Source of the DNA: CAWDMN01 sp963803155
GTDB lineage: Bacteria > Acidobacteriota > Terriglobia > Versatilivoradales > Versatilivoraceae
Reading direction: 5' to 3'
NCBI GenBank assembly: GCA_963803155.1
Contig: CAWDMN010000056.1
Span: forward strand, 35,083-99,082
Length of the DNA stretch: 64,000 nucleotides
Under the pieces are notes generated by a model. The model made no database searches. It was not told the origin of the DNA and was given only the letters and a program-made list of their open reading frames with translations. Position numbers and translations under genes: made by a program. Shown here one piece after another: positions 35,656-46,300 of this stretch. Positions within the stretch are counted from its first letter, which is position 1. The number at the start of each line of letters is the position of its first letter.

Positions 35656-36909
35656 CTAAACAATCAAATCTTGACTCATCGACTTGGTCAATAAAGATTT
35701 GAGCAGCCATACCTGGACTTGGTCGCCTTCCCCGATCAACGTGGTCTCGGCAGGAATGACAACAAAACCATTGGCCCGACCTAAGGCAAAGATGTCCGCC
35801 GATCCTTTATATTCGATCAGGTCCGCCTCCAATCCACGAACCGTGGATAGAACTTGAGCCGGCAACAATTTGGTCCTTCCCGGCTTTTCCTGCACTTTCC
35901 TTTTTAGAGTCGCCATGGCAACGGGCCAATAATAGTCATCGGACGCGCCCTGCAGAAATCTCAGAAGAGGCCGCGCTAGAAGCTCGAAGGTTACAAAGGC
36001 GGACACCGGATTTCCGGGAAGTCCGAAGATATATTTCCCTTTTGCCGTGGCAAAGACGGCTGGTTTTCCGGGTTTTAGCTTCAATGATTCAAAATGCAGG
36101 ACAGCTCCCAATTCCAAAAGAAGAGGCTTCACCAGATCATATTTCCCCCTGGAGACTCCTCCACTCACCACCAATACGTCAAAATCCAACCCTTTTTCCA
36201 GACAGGTTCGCAACTCATTAGGCTGGTCTTTGGCAATTCCCAATCGGACGGGAAGGCCTCCGGCGCTTATAATCTGTCCCCAAAGAGCATAGCTATTGGA
36301 GTCCCTAATCTCTGCCCTGCCGAGCTTATGATCAATACCAGCCAACTCATCGCCGGTAACCAGAATGGCAACTCGAGGTTTACAAAAAACTCGAACAACC
36401 GATTTTCCCAATGCGGCCAAAATCGCCAACTCCGCGCTTCCAATCATGTCTCCTATATGTAGGACTGCTTCTCCCGCCTCATGCTCAGAGCCGGTTTTGG
36501 CCACATTCAGACCCGGTCGGATAGGCTTTGAGATTCTAATACGTCCCTCACCCTCCAAGCTAACATCCTCAAGCATGACTACGGAATCGGCCCCCTGGGG
36601 CACAGGTGCGCCAGTCATGATGGACAAAGATTCCCCGGCCCGCAAGGTACCACCAAACGTATGACCTGCGGCACTTTCGCCAACCAGCGGAAGGGTCACC
36701 GGTGCATGAATCGAATCCTTGGCCCGAAGCGCATAGCCATCGCGCATGGAACGGTCGAAGGGCGGCTGTGGAGAATCCAGAGAAATTGTCTCAGCCATTA
36801 CTCTCCCTATCGAATCCAGGATGGGTATTGATTCAACACGAGCAGGGGAGGGGCTAAGCTTGCTGGACACATCTTTAACAATTCTTAGAGCTTGATGAAT
36901 TTCGAGCAC
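35656..36909 (-). CDS. moeA: Molybdopterin molybdenumtransferase
   Basis: MoeA inserts molybdate into adenylylated molybdopterin. The 417 residues show PPFDRSMRDGYALRAKD, GADSVVMLEDV, GDELAG, VVSGGVSRGKYDLV, and GKYIFGLPGNPVSAFVTFELLARPLL. GTG at 36909 with GAGGA upstream. With moaC it shows partial molybdenum cofactor synthesis in this window. Confidence 0.95.
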   Translation of the reverse strand: MLEIHQALRIVKDVSSKLSPSPARVESIPILDSIGRVMAETISLDSPQPPFDRSMRDGYALRAKDSIHAPVTLPLVGESAAGHTFGGTLRAGESLSIMTGAPVPQGADSVVMLEDVSLEGEGRIRISKPIRPGLNVAKTGSEHEAGEAVLHIGDMIGSAELAILAALGKSVVRVFCKPRVAILVTGDELAGIDHKLGRAEIRDSNSYALWGQIISAGGLPVRLGIAKDQPNELRTCLEKGLDFDVLVVSGGVSRGKYDLVKPLLLELGAVLHFESLKLKPGKPAVFATAKGKYIFGLPGNPVSAFVTFELLARPLLRFLQGASDDYYWPVAMATLKRKVQEKPGRTKLLPAQVLSTVRGLEADLIEYKGSADIFALGRANGFVVIPAETTLIGEGDQVQVWLLKSLLTKSMSQDLIV

Positions 36910-37095
36910 GCTTATTCCTCATCTGATTCCCTGTACCCCCAGATCATAACACCCTTCCTGACCCAATTAAAGATCCCACGCAATTAGCTCATGGAATTGT
37001 CGTATCATTTTCTAAAATGAGCGGGATGGAATAATCTTTACAAGGAAGATGGTTCGATCTAAATTTGATGGTTATTGTCCAGGAGTGTGAAATCG

Positions 37096-37743
37096 ATGCT
37101 GCGAGATGTGCGACTCTTTATTTCAGAATTTCGCAACAATTGGATTAACACCGGAGCCATTGCTCCCAGTTCACCACGGCTTGCCAAAGCCATTGTGAAT
37201 CCTCTCCGGCGGCGTCCCTTGCATCCTATCTCCATTCTCGAAGTGGGGCCGGGGACCGGCGCATTCACTCAGGAGATATGTTTAGTTCTCCGGGCGGGCG
37301 ATAATTTCGATATCTATGAGCTCAATCCCAGGTTCTGCAGCTTTCTGAGGGGTCAATTGGATTCATACGGGCTGGACTCCAGGGGAATTAATTGTAAAAT
37401 CCACAATGAAGACATTCGGGATTTAAACAACAAGGTGCAGTACGATTATATTATTTCCGGACTGCCCCTGAACAATTTTAGCGCCCGGACTGTATCTGAA
37501 ATTTTGCGGACCCTTCTGGATCACTTGAAGGTTGGAGGGACGCTTTCCTATTTCGAATACAACCTCCTCCATGAAATCAAGTCCTGCTTTCTCAATCCGA
37601 GAGAAAAACAGGAAGCTCTCCAAGTCCGCCGGACAGTTGCCAATTTTATCAACCAGCACCAAGTGGATTCAGACCAAGTCTGGTGGAATCTCCCGCCTGC
37701 GCGTGCCCGCCATTGCCGCAAAAAAGACCAACCGGCCTTGTAA
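37096..37743 (+). CDS. SAM-dependent methyltransferase (PmtA-like)
   Basis: A class I methyltransferase of 215 residues. ILEVGPGTGAFTQEI is the SAM-binding motif; the N-terminal FISEFRNNWINTGAIAPSSPRLAKAI and later YDYIISGLPLNNFSARTVSEIL resemble phospholipid N-methyltransferases and rRNA adenine dimethylases (KsgA). The PmtA-like reading is preferred because the KsgA zinc or C-terminal segment is missing. AGGAGT at nine bases supports ATG 37096 (a TTG 21 bases earlier is also open). Confidence 0.75.
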   Translation: MLRDVRLFISEFRNNWINTGAIAPSSPRLAKAIVNPLRRRPLHPISILEVGPGTGAFTQEICLVLRAGDNFDIYELNPRFCSFLRGQLDSYGLDSRGINCKIHNEDIRDLNNKVQYDYIISGLPLNNFSARTVSEILRTLLDHLKVGGTLSYFEYNLLHEIKSCFLNPREKQEALQVRRTVANFINQHQVDSDQVWWNLPPARARHCRKKDQPAL

Positions 37744-37855
37744 TGATTGCATAGTCTGTTTGAGCCAATCAGCCCTATCCTGTATACTAAAGTTTGCCTG
37801 GCGAAATAAGGGTTCGCCAGTGGTGAGCAGACTTTTATTAATCCCATGAGCGGAC

Positions 37856-39025
37856 ATGAACGAGCGAATCTATTTTGATAACAACGCCACTACGCCTGTG
37901 GCATCCAAGGTGGTTGAGGCCATGCTCCCATATTATGAGATTCTTTATGGGAACCCCTCGAGCATCCACAGGTTCGGTCAGCAAGCCAAGGCTGCTCTCG
38001 ATCAAGCAAGGCAGCAGGTGGCGGCCATAATCGGGGCTGAGGCCAATGAAATCGTATTCTGTAGCGGAGGGACCGAAGCAGACAATCTGGCGTTGCAGGG
38101 AGTCATCAATTCCTCCTCCAAATCTCGAAAACATATCATCACATCAAAAATTGAGCATCATGCCATTTTGCACACCTGCGGTTTTCTGGAAAAAAAAGGA
38201 GTACAGATCACTTATGTGGGCGTCGATTCACATGGCAAGGTGGATCCCGCTGAAATTGAAGCAGCCATCACGCCTGACACATTATTGATCTCAATTATGC
38301 AAGCCAATAATGAGACCGGGAGCATTCAGCCTATTCGAAAAATAGCCGATATCGCGCACCGCCACTCTCTCTACTTTCATACGGATGCTGTCCAGGCCCT
38401 CGGGAAAATTCCAGTCAATGTCGATGATCTGGGTGTCGATTTATTATCACTTTCCGGACATAAAATTCATGCTCCGAAGGGTATTGGCGGGCTTTTTGTC
38501 CGCAAAGGGACCCGTCTTAAACCGATTCTTTGGGGTGGAGGGCATGAACGGAGCCGCCGCGCTGGCACGGAAAATATTCCTCACATCGTTGCTTTGGGGA
38601 AAGCTTGTGAATTGGCAAAAAGCGGGCTGAAGCAGAACAGCGCCTACCTCCTCGAACTTCGGGACATTTTTGAAAAACAGGTGTTTCAGCGAATTCCCGA
38701 TGCCCATTTGAATGGCCCCCCGGAAGAACGGTTGCCCAATACCTCCAACCTCCGCTTTGACGGGATCGAAGGCGAAGGAGTGCTGATCAATTTGGACATC
38801 GGCGGTGTGGCATGTTCGACCGGCTCTGCCTGCACTTCCGGATCCATCGAACCTTCGCATGTGCTCTCTGCCATGGGGTTGTCGCGAAAAGAGGCCTTTG
38901 GTGCGATTCGATTCAGCTTCTCCATATATAACAAACGGGAACAAATCGGACCGGTAGTGCAACTTCTTTCCACGACCATCGAACGGCTTCGTTCATTGAC
39001 TGCTCCTCCTCTTGTGACTGGTTAG
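37856..39025 (+). CDS. iscS: Cysteine desulfurase
   Basis: A PLP enzyme of 389 residues. It opens MNERIYFDNNATTPV; the PLP lysine is Lys203 (SLSGHKIHAPKG) and the catalytic Cys is Cys326 (CSTGSACTSGS). It delivers persulfide sulfur for thiolation or Fe-S clusters. mnmA begins one base after its stop, so sulfur is very probably handed to tRNA U34. No iscU or iscA is seen. Confidence 0.94.
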   Translation: MNERIYFDNNATTPVASKVVEAMLPYYEILYGNPSSIHRFGQQAKAALDQARQQVAAIIGAEANEIVFCSGGTEADNLALQGVINSSSKSRKHIITSKIEHHAILHTCGFLEKKGVQITYVGVDSHGKVDPAEIEAAITPDTLLISIMQANNETGSIQPIRKIADIAHRHSLYFHTDAVQALGKIPVNVDDLGVDLLSLSGHKIHAPKGIGGLFVRKGTRLKPILWGGGHERSRRAGTENIPHIVALGKACELAKSGLKQNSAYLLELRDIFEKQVFQRIPDAHLNGPPEERLPNTSNLRFDGIEGEGVLINLDIGGVACSTGSACTSGSIEPSHVLSAMGLSRKEAFGAIRFSFSIYNKREQIGPVVQLLSTTIERLRSLTAPPLVTG

Positions 39026-39026
39026 C

Positions 39027-40166
39027 ATGACCCAAAAAATGGAAACCATAGTTGTGGCGATGAGTGGAGGAGTGGATAGCTCCACGGCAGCGGCCTTACT
39101 CAAAGATCAGGGATACCCAATCATTGGTCTATCCATGCAGCTATGGAATTATCGACGCGAAGAGTCACGGCGCCCCGAATCTGAAGGGAAAAAATCCGGC
39201 GCTTGCTGCTCCCTGGATGATATTCACGATGCCCGAAAAGTAGCTCACCACCTCGATTTTCCCTTCTATGTTATCAATCTGGAGACAGAGTTTGAAGAAG
39301 AAGTGGTAGTCCCATTTATTCAATCCTACCTTCAGGGTCGAACCCCAATCCCGTGCGTCCAATGTAATTCCTTTCTGAAATTTCACCGCCTTCTGCACAA
39401 GGCGGAAGAATTGGGTGCCTCCGCCGTGGCCACCGGACATTATGCCCGAATTCAATTCAATCAAAAAAGCAGTCGGTATGAATTGTTTCGTGGTATTGAT
39501 TATGCCAAAGATCAATCCTATTTTCTTTTTGAATTGACTCAGAGCCAAATGCAAAAGATTCGTTTCCCCTTGGGGGAATTTACCAAGGTGCAGATCCGGG
39601 AGATGGCATCTCGTCATGGACTCCCAGTGTCCGAAAAGGCGGAAAGCCAGGAGATATGTTTTATTCCCCACAACGATTACGCCCTGTTTTTGGAGAAATA
39701 CCTTTCCTCAAATCCAGCTGTCGGCATCTCAGCCAAATTGCCCGGAGAAGGTGACATTGTCGATTCTGAGGGAAAAATACTTGGAAAACATGGCGGATAT
39801 CATCAATTCACAGTGGGTCAAAGAAGGGGCCTTGGAGTCGCCGCCGGGCATCCCCTTTATGTTTTGGAAACAGAACCGCTGGCCAATAGAGTGAGAGTTG
39901 GGACGGGAGATGAGCTTTTTAAAAAGAGGCTGGTGGCGGATACTCTGAATTGGATTGCCCTTGATGAATTGAAATCCTCCCTCCGTGTCTCGGCTAAAAT
40001 ACGAAATCGCCACGAAGCAGCTCCTGGCCTGCTCCATCCGACGGGAGGGAATGAAGTGCTCATGGAATTTGATACGCCACAAAGAGCGATTACTCCAGGA
40101 CAGGCGGCAGTATTTTACCAGGATGATTTAGTCATCGGCGGTGGATGGATCAGGCAGGGACAATAG
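39027..40166 (+). CDS. mnmA: tRNA-specific 2-thiouridylase
   Basis: MnmA makes 2-thiouridine at tRNA position 34. The P-loop SGGVDSS is at 13-19, with Cys113 (PCVQCN) and Cys211 (EICFIP) as the catalytic pair. AVATGHYARI and KDQSYFLFEL are typical. The 379-residue length is normal. It is co-transcribed with the cysteine desulfurase. Confidence 0.96.
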   Translation: MTQKMETIVVAMSGGVDSSTAAALLKDQGYPIIGLSMQLWNYRREESRRPESEGKKSGACCSLDDIHDARKVAHHLDFPFYVINLETEFEEEVVVPFIQSYLQGRTPIPCVQCNSFLKFHRLLHKAEELGASAVATGHYARIQFNQKSSRYELFRGIDYAKDQSYFLFELTQSQMQKIRFPLGEFTKVQIREMASRHGLPVSEKAESQEICFIPHNDYALFLEKYLSSNPAVGISAKLPGEGDIVDSEGKILGKHGGYHQFTVGQRRGLGVAAGHPLYVLETEPLANRVRVGTGDELFKKRLVADTLNWIALDELKSSLRVSAKIRNRHEAAPGLLHPTGGNEVLMEFDTPQRAITPGQAAVFYQDDLVIGGGWIRQGQ

Positions 40167-41277
40167 CGATTTCTCATGATTCTTCGCTCAATTCGGACAT
40201 GGACACAATAGAATGCCCCAACCCCATGACAATTGACGTGTGATGAGATTCCCAATCCAGCAATAACCTGCCTGAGTTCTCCCCGAGTCTGACTGCCGGA
40301 AAGGACTGTTATTTTTTGGCATTCGAAAGGCCTTACAAAGCCATAACTTTCCATTTTTCACACTCCAATCTGAAGAGTAATGACGGCCATTCGCTCACTT
40401 CTCCTTTGTCCTAAATTCATTAGCTTGTTCTGACGGTGCTGTTGTCATTTCTTACGAGCGATCCGTTCTGACTTCAAACCGTTGTTATTGCTGAATAGAA
40501 TCTATTTATAAGCTCACTTTTCAGTGGAGCAGGCCTCGAACCTGTTAGTTGCCGAGAATTATGGCCCAATCGCAGGGCCGACGCAGACCGGAACGGGCAG
40601 ACCTGCGAAGGTCTGTGCCCCACCATGAGTTCAATGGAAGTCATTGTGCCACCAATCCATTGACGATAATTTTTTTTCAAACGTCCGGCTTTTCACAAAG
40701 ACTCTCAATCGCATTTTTCTCTGTTCAAATCATGGAAATATCTTTTGCGCAATCCGATCTTCGGGTATAAATTAATTTACGATCAGCTGTCGACATATGC
40801 CGGTTAGAGTATTTTGGAGTTTTATTTTTACAATTGCTCAGCGCCATCCACGCCAAGAGGAGCCACAGTGAGCAATTTCCAGCGAGCCGTGGCCTTTTAG
40901 CATTGGCGCCGAATTCCACGCTTAGCTTAAAATGCTCAGCATGACTGCCTAAATCTGGAAAACTAAGCACGGGGAAACATCCTAATGTAGTAGCCGTTTT
41001 TGACTATTCAGTTTTTTGTAGAATTGGCCGAAGGTAGAACATAATCGTAGAGCGCACAAACGCTCTGCTCAATTTCCCGAATTTGGACGGTTCTATTTTT
41101 ATTGCGAATATTCTCCCTATGTGCGCAGCATTTTGAAAAATTCTCTCTTGACCCAGGACTCTTTTTCGCTTTTTACACTATGAAGACAGTCATCCTCGGA
41201 AGGGGAAAGTCCGTTATTATGAATTTAACTGTTATTGCCGATATTCTAATTTATGTGACATAGATGAGGAGGCTTTT
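40167..41277. other. 1.1-kb intergenic region with palindromes
   Basis: No gene is convincing here. It holds a repeat shared with the window end (40507-40548), hairpins at 40564-40579 and 40595-40620, and a 9-bp AATTGCTCA/TGAGCAATT pair around 40832-40880. Short open frames exist but lack an RBS or family resemblance. This gap marks the left edge of the protease/T6SS region. Confidence 0.5.
40507..40548 (-). repeat. Palindromic repeat B, copy 1
   Basis: On the minus strand this reads a CAGG...CCTG palindrome followed by CCACTGAAAAGTGAG, matched closely by 63801-63837 on the plus strand. Confidence 0.7.
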
Positions 41278-42072
41278 ATGGGTACTGGCTTGAGATTAAG
41301 TTTCGCCATTCTTCTTGGAATGATGATTTCCGCAAACGTGCCGGCTCAAAAAAAAGAGGGGGATATGACGCGGGACCTCTCTAATATGTTTTACACGGAC
41401 ACTATCCCGGCCCCCAAGCCGGCGCCGCCAAAGCCCACCGCAAAAGCAGCCCCGGTGAAGAAGGCCCCCGCTGCTCCTCTGCGCCGAGTGGGAATTAAAT
41501 ACCGGATCTGGCATTTGACCTCGGGCCCCAATTGCGAAAATATCGATGTCCAGGAAGCCTCGCCCTCCGCGGTGTTTCATTCGGGAGACCGGATCCGCCT
41601 CCTTTTCGAATCGAATGTGGACGGCTATCTCTATGTAATGCAGAAAGGTTCCACCGGCAATGATCGGCTTTTGTTCCCTGACCCCCAGTTAGGCGGAGAA
41701 AACCGGATCCAACGTGGCATACAATATCCCGTCCCAGCCAGACGATGGTTTAGTTTCGATAAGAATCCTGGAGAAGAGAAGCTCACGGTCATTGTCAGTC
41801 GTACTCCGCTAAAATCCGTTTCACGGCAAGGTTCGTTTACGCCTGCCTCGCCCAGCGAAGGATCTGTTTCCGTGGTGTCGGTGGTGGAAGAATTAAATCA
41901 AAGCGTTCGTCCCCGGGACCTGATGGTCTTCCAAGAGAAATCTGCATCACCCACGACCACTTCGGCCGCGCAGCCAGTGGGAGCCTCCGTTTCCCAGGCG
42001 ACGATTGTCATCAATACCAATCCAGATCAAAACAATGCCGCTTATGTGGAGATCCGGCTCAAGCACGAGTAA
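41278..42072 (+). CDS. Secreted DUF4384-domain protein 1
   Basis: A 264-residue secreted protein with a signal peptide (about 1-23, ending VPAQ). A Pro/Ala/Lys-rich linker (about 45-65) leads to a DUF4384 domain (about 70-185) with AVFHSGDRIRLLFESNVDGYLYVMQKGS and LLFPDPQLGG. It is the first gene of the protease region, 53 bp before the trypsin-like gene. Paralogues lie at 53.4 and 54.2 kb. DUF4384 domains often accompany caspase-fold peptidases and TPR proteins, but no activity is known. ATG at 41278 with GAGGAGG upstream. Confidence 0.85.
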   Translation: MGTGLRLSFAILLGMMISANVPAQKKEGDMTRDLSNMFYTDTIPAPKPAPPKPTAKAAPVKKAPAAPLRRVGIKYRIWHLTSGPNCENIDVQEASPSAVFHSGDRIRLLFESNVDGYLYVMQKGSTGNDRLLFPDPQLGGENRIQRGIQYPVPARRWFSFDKNPGEEKLTVIVSRTPLKSVSRQGSFTPASPSEGSVSVVSVVEELNQSVRPRDLMVFQEKSASPTTTSAAQPVGASVSQATIVINTNPDQNNAAYVEIRLKHE

Positions 42073-42125
42073 TTCTGTTTCTCTTTCTTTGCTTGATAAA
42101 TTTGGGGCGAAGTTTCTGAATTCAT

Positions 42126-43202
42126 ATGACACTACCCTCTTGTTTCCTGATCATTTTGCTGGTCAGCGGATTCGAAGGCAATCTCACGGAGATTCTTCCC
42201 GCCATAGGCCAGGTTTTGGCTGGGGAGTATTCAGCCAGCGGCGATATAAATGTAAAGATGGAGGGATCTGGAGTTGTAATCGAATCCTCCGGACTAGTAG
42301 TAACCAATTACCATGTAATCAGCAATGGCTCCAAGCCCTACAGCTCGATCTGGGTCAATTTGGTGGATCCCGCCAATCCCTATAAACCGCCGGACCGGGC
42401 GCATCTTTTCAAGGCCGAGATCCTCAAACAGGATCCCGAAGAGGACCTGGTGCTTCTCAAAATGGTGGCTGACATTAATGGCCTCTCCACCGAAAATGTT
42501 CGTCCTTTTAAATCCCTCCCCTTGGGAAATTCCCGAAATATCGGCTTCCTGGAAGAAATTTTCACGCTCGGATTTCCCAAAGCGGGGGGAGCCACTTTAA
42601 CCATGACCCGTGGACAGATATCCGGAAAAGAGGAACTGGAGGGCTGGCTGAAAATCGACGCACAGGTTACCCACGGGAGTAGCGGCGGAGCGGTGATCAA
42701 CAAAAACGGCGAGCTGATTGGCATATCAACGAAGGTACGTCCAGATGTCCAGGAAATTGATACTAACGGTGATGGTTTCCCAGATACTACGGTGAACCTC
42801 GGATCCGTGGGTCTGATCCGACCCGTGGAGATGGTGGCAACTATGTTGGATCAAATAAAAGGGCAAACAGCTTCAAACCAAAATAATGAAAAAGAACATG
42901 GCAGAGTTGAAATCAAAGGATTGGTCCAGGACGCGGAGGGAAATTCAGTGGCGAAAGCTCTGGTCGGACTTTTAAAGCCAGGCAGTCAGGAGGCCACCGT
43001 GGAAAATCTTTTGACTTGGACCCGCGCGGATGAAAACGGGGTTTTTCGCTTCCCATCTCCAATTCCTCCTGGAGTCTATACCATCCGGGCCAGGGCCGAT
43101 GGTTATAACATCTACTTGGAATCCATTGAACTCACGGCCGACCTTTCGCATCCGGTGATCAAATTAGTCCCTTTGCCATCCGTTCCTCCCCCTGCGCCAT
43201 GA
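42126..43202 (+). CDS. Exported trypsin-like protease with C-terminal beta-sandwich
   Basis: A 358-residue serine protease with a short hydrophobic leader (about 1-20). The triad is His63 (TNYHVI), Asp107 (DPEEDLVLL) and Ser186 (THGSSGGAV), as in HtrA/trypsin proteins but with no PDZ. The C-terminal 95 residues (from about 258) form a carboxypeptidase-regulatory-like domain: GLVQDAEGNSVAKALVGLL, then TRADENGVFRFPSPIPPGVYTIRARADGY. A very similar domain ends TssM. It probably works in the periplasm or outside. It sits between the first DUF4384 gene and the CHAT gene. Confidence 0.85.
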   Translation: MTLPSCFLIILLVSGFEGNLTEILPAIGQVLAGEYSASGDINVKMEGSGVVIESSGLVVTNYHVISNGSKPYSSIWVNLVDPANPYKPPDRAHLFKAEILKQDPEEDLVLLKMVADINGLSTENVRPFKSLPLGNSRNIGFLEEIFTLGFPKAGGATLTMTRGQISGKEELEGWLKIDAQVTHGSSGGAVINKNGELIGISTKVRPDVQEIDTNGDGFPDTTVNLGSVGLIRPVEMVATMLDQIKGQTASNQNNEKEHGRVEIKGLVQDAEGNSVAKALVGLLKPGSQEATVENLLTWTRADENGVFRFPSPIPPGVYTIRARADGYNIYLESIELTADLSHPVIKLVPLPSVPPPAP

Positions 43203-43218
43203 GCGACTTGCCGGCTGG

Positions 43219-43275
43219 CCAGTGAGATTTCATCTCAAGTTGGAATTTCCCATTAATGAAATATCTCATGGCTGG
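43219..43275. other. Imperfect inverted repeat before CHAT gene
   Basis: Arms near 43219-43233 and 43256-43275 (CCAG-tGAGAT-TTCAT versus ATGAAATATCTC-atgg-CTGG). Could be an operator or terminator; no T-run. Confidence 0.35.
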
Positions 43276-43343
43276 ATTCAAAAGCCTTGGCTCTGGTTGT
43301 TTATGAGAAAATGATTTTGCTTTATAACAAAAGGAGTGATTCC

Positions 43344-46300
43344 GTGAAATATAAAACTCTCCGGGCGAGATTCTTCAAATATTCGATATTTCCTGTGTCT
43401 CTTCTTTTCTTTTTAATTCATTTTTCAATCAACAGCCAGACACGCAAAACGGCCAAGCCCCCGGCTTCACCCTCTACAACAGCGACACATCCAGCGCAAG
43501 CTCCCCTGCCTCCGCCGCCTGAACCGGCGCGAACTACTTTGAAAAAGGGACTGCGTGCGCTGGAGCGGGGACAATCCGCGGAAGCTTTGGCTATCCTAGG
43601 CCAAGCTGCCGATAAATGTCAGGCTGAAAAGGATCTTCAATGCGAAGCCGAAGCTCGGCGTGGTCTTGGAGATGCTTACGCCCGCCAAGGGACATTATTC
43701 ACTCCCACCGCGGTGGAACAATACAATCAATCCGTGGAACTATTCCGTAAAAAAGGAGCCGCCTATTCTCCAGAGAAGTTGATTCCCATTGCGGATATGA
43801 AGTTTAATGCTCAAATGACCTTAGCCAAGATTGGAGACTTATATTACAAACAGCGGAAATATGATGAGGCTGAAAAATATTACGGACAAATTGCACCCGA
43901 CAGACCCAAGCTTGACGCGGCTGAATCCCGGCAACAGGTACAAAAGGCCAGAGACGTAAAAAACAAACCTGCTCAAACGAAGAACCGGGTCGAGAATGTG
44001 GGACGCAGCCTGGGCGGCCTCCTTTCACGAAAACCATCTCGCAGCACCGTTAGTGATATCGGATCCACCGCAGACGCTGCTGCCAACACTGCCAAGGACG
44101 TTGAAAAAACCGTGACTGGAGTAGTGGAAGATGTGCATCGTGCTAATCTGTCGCTAAAAAGTTATTGTCTTTCTGATATCAGTTTGGGTCGAGTCGCTCT
44201 GGCTCGTGGCAATGAGACCGCAGCTCAGGAGCGATTTGATTCCGCCCTAAATTTTGCGACTCATTATCCTCCATTCTTTGGCAAAAATCCGACCTCGCAA
44301 CGGTTCCAGATCATTATTCAAACCGACCAGGGAGATTTGAGTTTGAAACAGAAGCGTTACGCCGATGCCGCGAAGAAATATCAGGAGGCACGCGACAAAG
44401 CTCGTGGTTCGCAAAGGCCTGATCTATCCTGGCCTGCCTCCCGCGGATTGGGACAGGCCCAATGGGCTTTGGCGCAGGCTGAATATGAAAAAGACCCGCG
44501 CTCTTCCCGCTATATTTCCTATCGCGATTCAGCCTTGGCGGCATACCGGGAATCGATCTCCGTCATAGAGGAACTGCGCGGCCAATCCATTCGTGGGGAT
44601 GAGGCCCGGCAAAGTTTTTCTGCTCAAACGGCCGATGTTTACCAAGAGTACACGCAGATATTAGCCGGTTTGACAATTCTGTCGGCTGGAGGAAATTTCA
44701 CCAAACCATTGGACGGAGAAGCGCTCCGCTATGCATCCGAAGCTTTTCGAGTGGCAGAAAGCGCCAGATCACGCGCTTTGCTCGATCTGATGGCTGAATC
44801 CGGAGTGGAGATACAGACCGGAATCGATCACGCTCTTCTCCAGAAGCGTCAGGAATTGACGGATCGGCAGACGGTTTTGGCCGACCAGTTAATCGGACTG
44901 GGTGGAGAAGGAAGAGGTAATGGCACCACCAGTGATGATGACTCGGTCGAACGGGAAATTAATCAGCTCGAAGTTCAAACCGCCGAATTGGAGGCACAAA
45001 TTCGAGCCGCCAATCCCCGCTATGCCAGTTTCACTTCTTCTGCTCCTCTATCCTTGGAAGCGACGCAAGAGAAACTTCTGGATGATCAGACTATCTTGCT
45101 TTCATATTTGATGGATGAAAATCACTCGCTTCTTTGGGTTATCGGGAAGAGGGGAGTATGGCTGCATTCTTTGGGACCTTCGGCCCAAATAGATGAGCGG
45201 GTGGCCAAATTGCGGGAGCTATTGAAAGCTTCGGCAGACTCTGCCACCCCCGATCCTGTTGCGCCGCCTCCGCCGACGCCTGGATCCCGCTCCGTAAAGT
45301 CCAAGGGAACGACATCTTCCAAGACAGTGACACCTCCACCCTCCAAAGCGACGGGACGCCGGCCTTCACGCGATCTCAAAATGGTCAAGACTCCGGGACC
45401 TCCTCCCATGCGGCCATTGGAGGAAAGTCCGGAAGCCAGGAAATATGCGGAATCGGCATTCAATCTTTATTTCGCGCTGATGCGCCCCGCCGTGGAAGCC
45501 ATGGCGGGTAAAAAGCTGATTATCATTCCGGATGGATCTCTGTACACGCTTCCCTTCGAAGCCCTCATCACCACTTTGCCTACGCCTGGTGGCGAACCAC
45601 CCGCGGATTATGCCTCACTCCCCTATCTTATTCAGGAACACGTGATTTCCTATGCCCCCTCGGCCACTGTCCTGGCTGCCATGAAAACGGATCACACCGA
45701 ATCAAAACAGCCGCTATCCGCCCTTTTGGTGGGAGATCCTGTCTTTGATCCCAATGATTCCCGCGTAAAAAAAGAGGCACAGACCAATGTCTCCGGCCAA
45801 TCGCAAAGGGACTTGCTTTTGAAAGAATTGCCTCCAGAATCCTTGCCACCCGCCCCGCCGGCGTCCAGCCCCGCTGCAAGTGGATCTGAACCAGCCATGA
45901 AGATCCCTCGTCTTCCCGCTACTCGCACCGAAGTCAATGAAATCGCCAAACTTTTACGCCAGAACGGAGTTCAGCCCGGCGTGTTTTTGGATTTGGATGC
46001 TAATGAATCATTGTTTCGCACTCGGGATCTTCAAGGATATCAGTTTGTGCATTTGGCTACTCATGGCCTTCTTAACGCGGATCATCCTGAATCTTCAGGT
46101 CTGTTGCTCTCACTGGTTGGAAACCCGCCGGAAATGGATGGGTTTCTACGAACTCGGGAAATTTTCAACCTCAGATTGGGCTCTCCTATTGTCATGCTCT
46201 CTGCTTGTAAAACCGGCTTGGGACAATTGAGAAAAGGGGAAGGATTGATTGGTTTGACTCGCGCCTTTGTTTACGCAGGGGCCAGAGATGTGGGAGTCTC

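Noticed and set aside
37096..37743. KsgA rRNA dimethylase
   Set aside because: The SAM motif fits, but the KsgA C-terminal region is missing. Phospholipid methyltransferase-like is the better reading.
40725..40970. 81-codon minus-strand frame in the 40-kb gap
   Set aside because: No RBS, no resemblance to any family I know, and it overlaps an inverted repeat.
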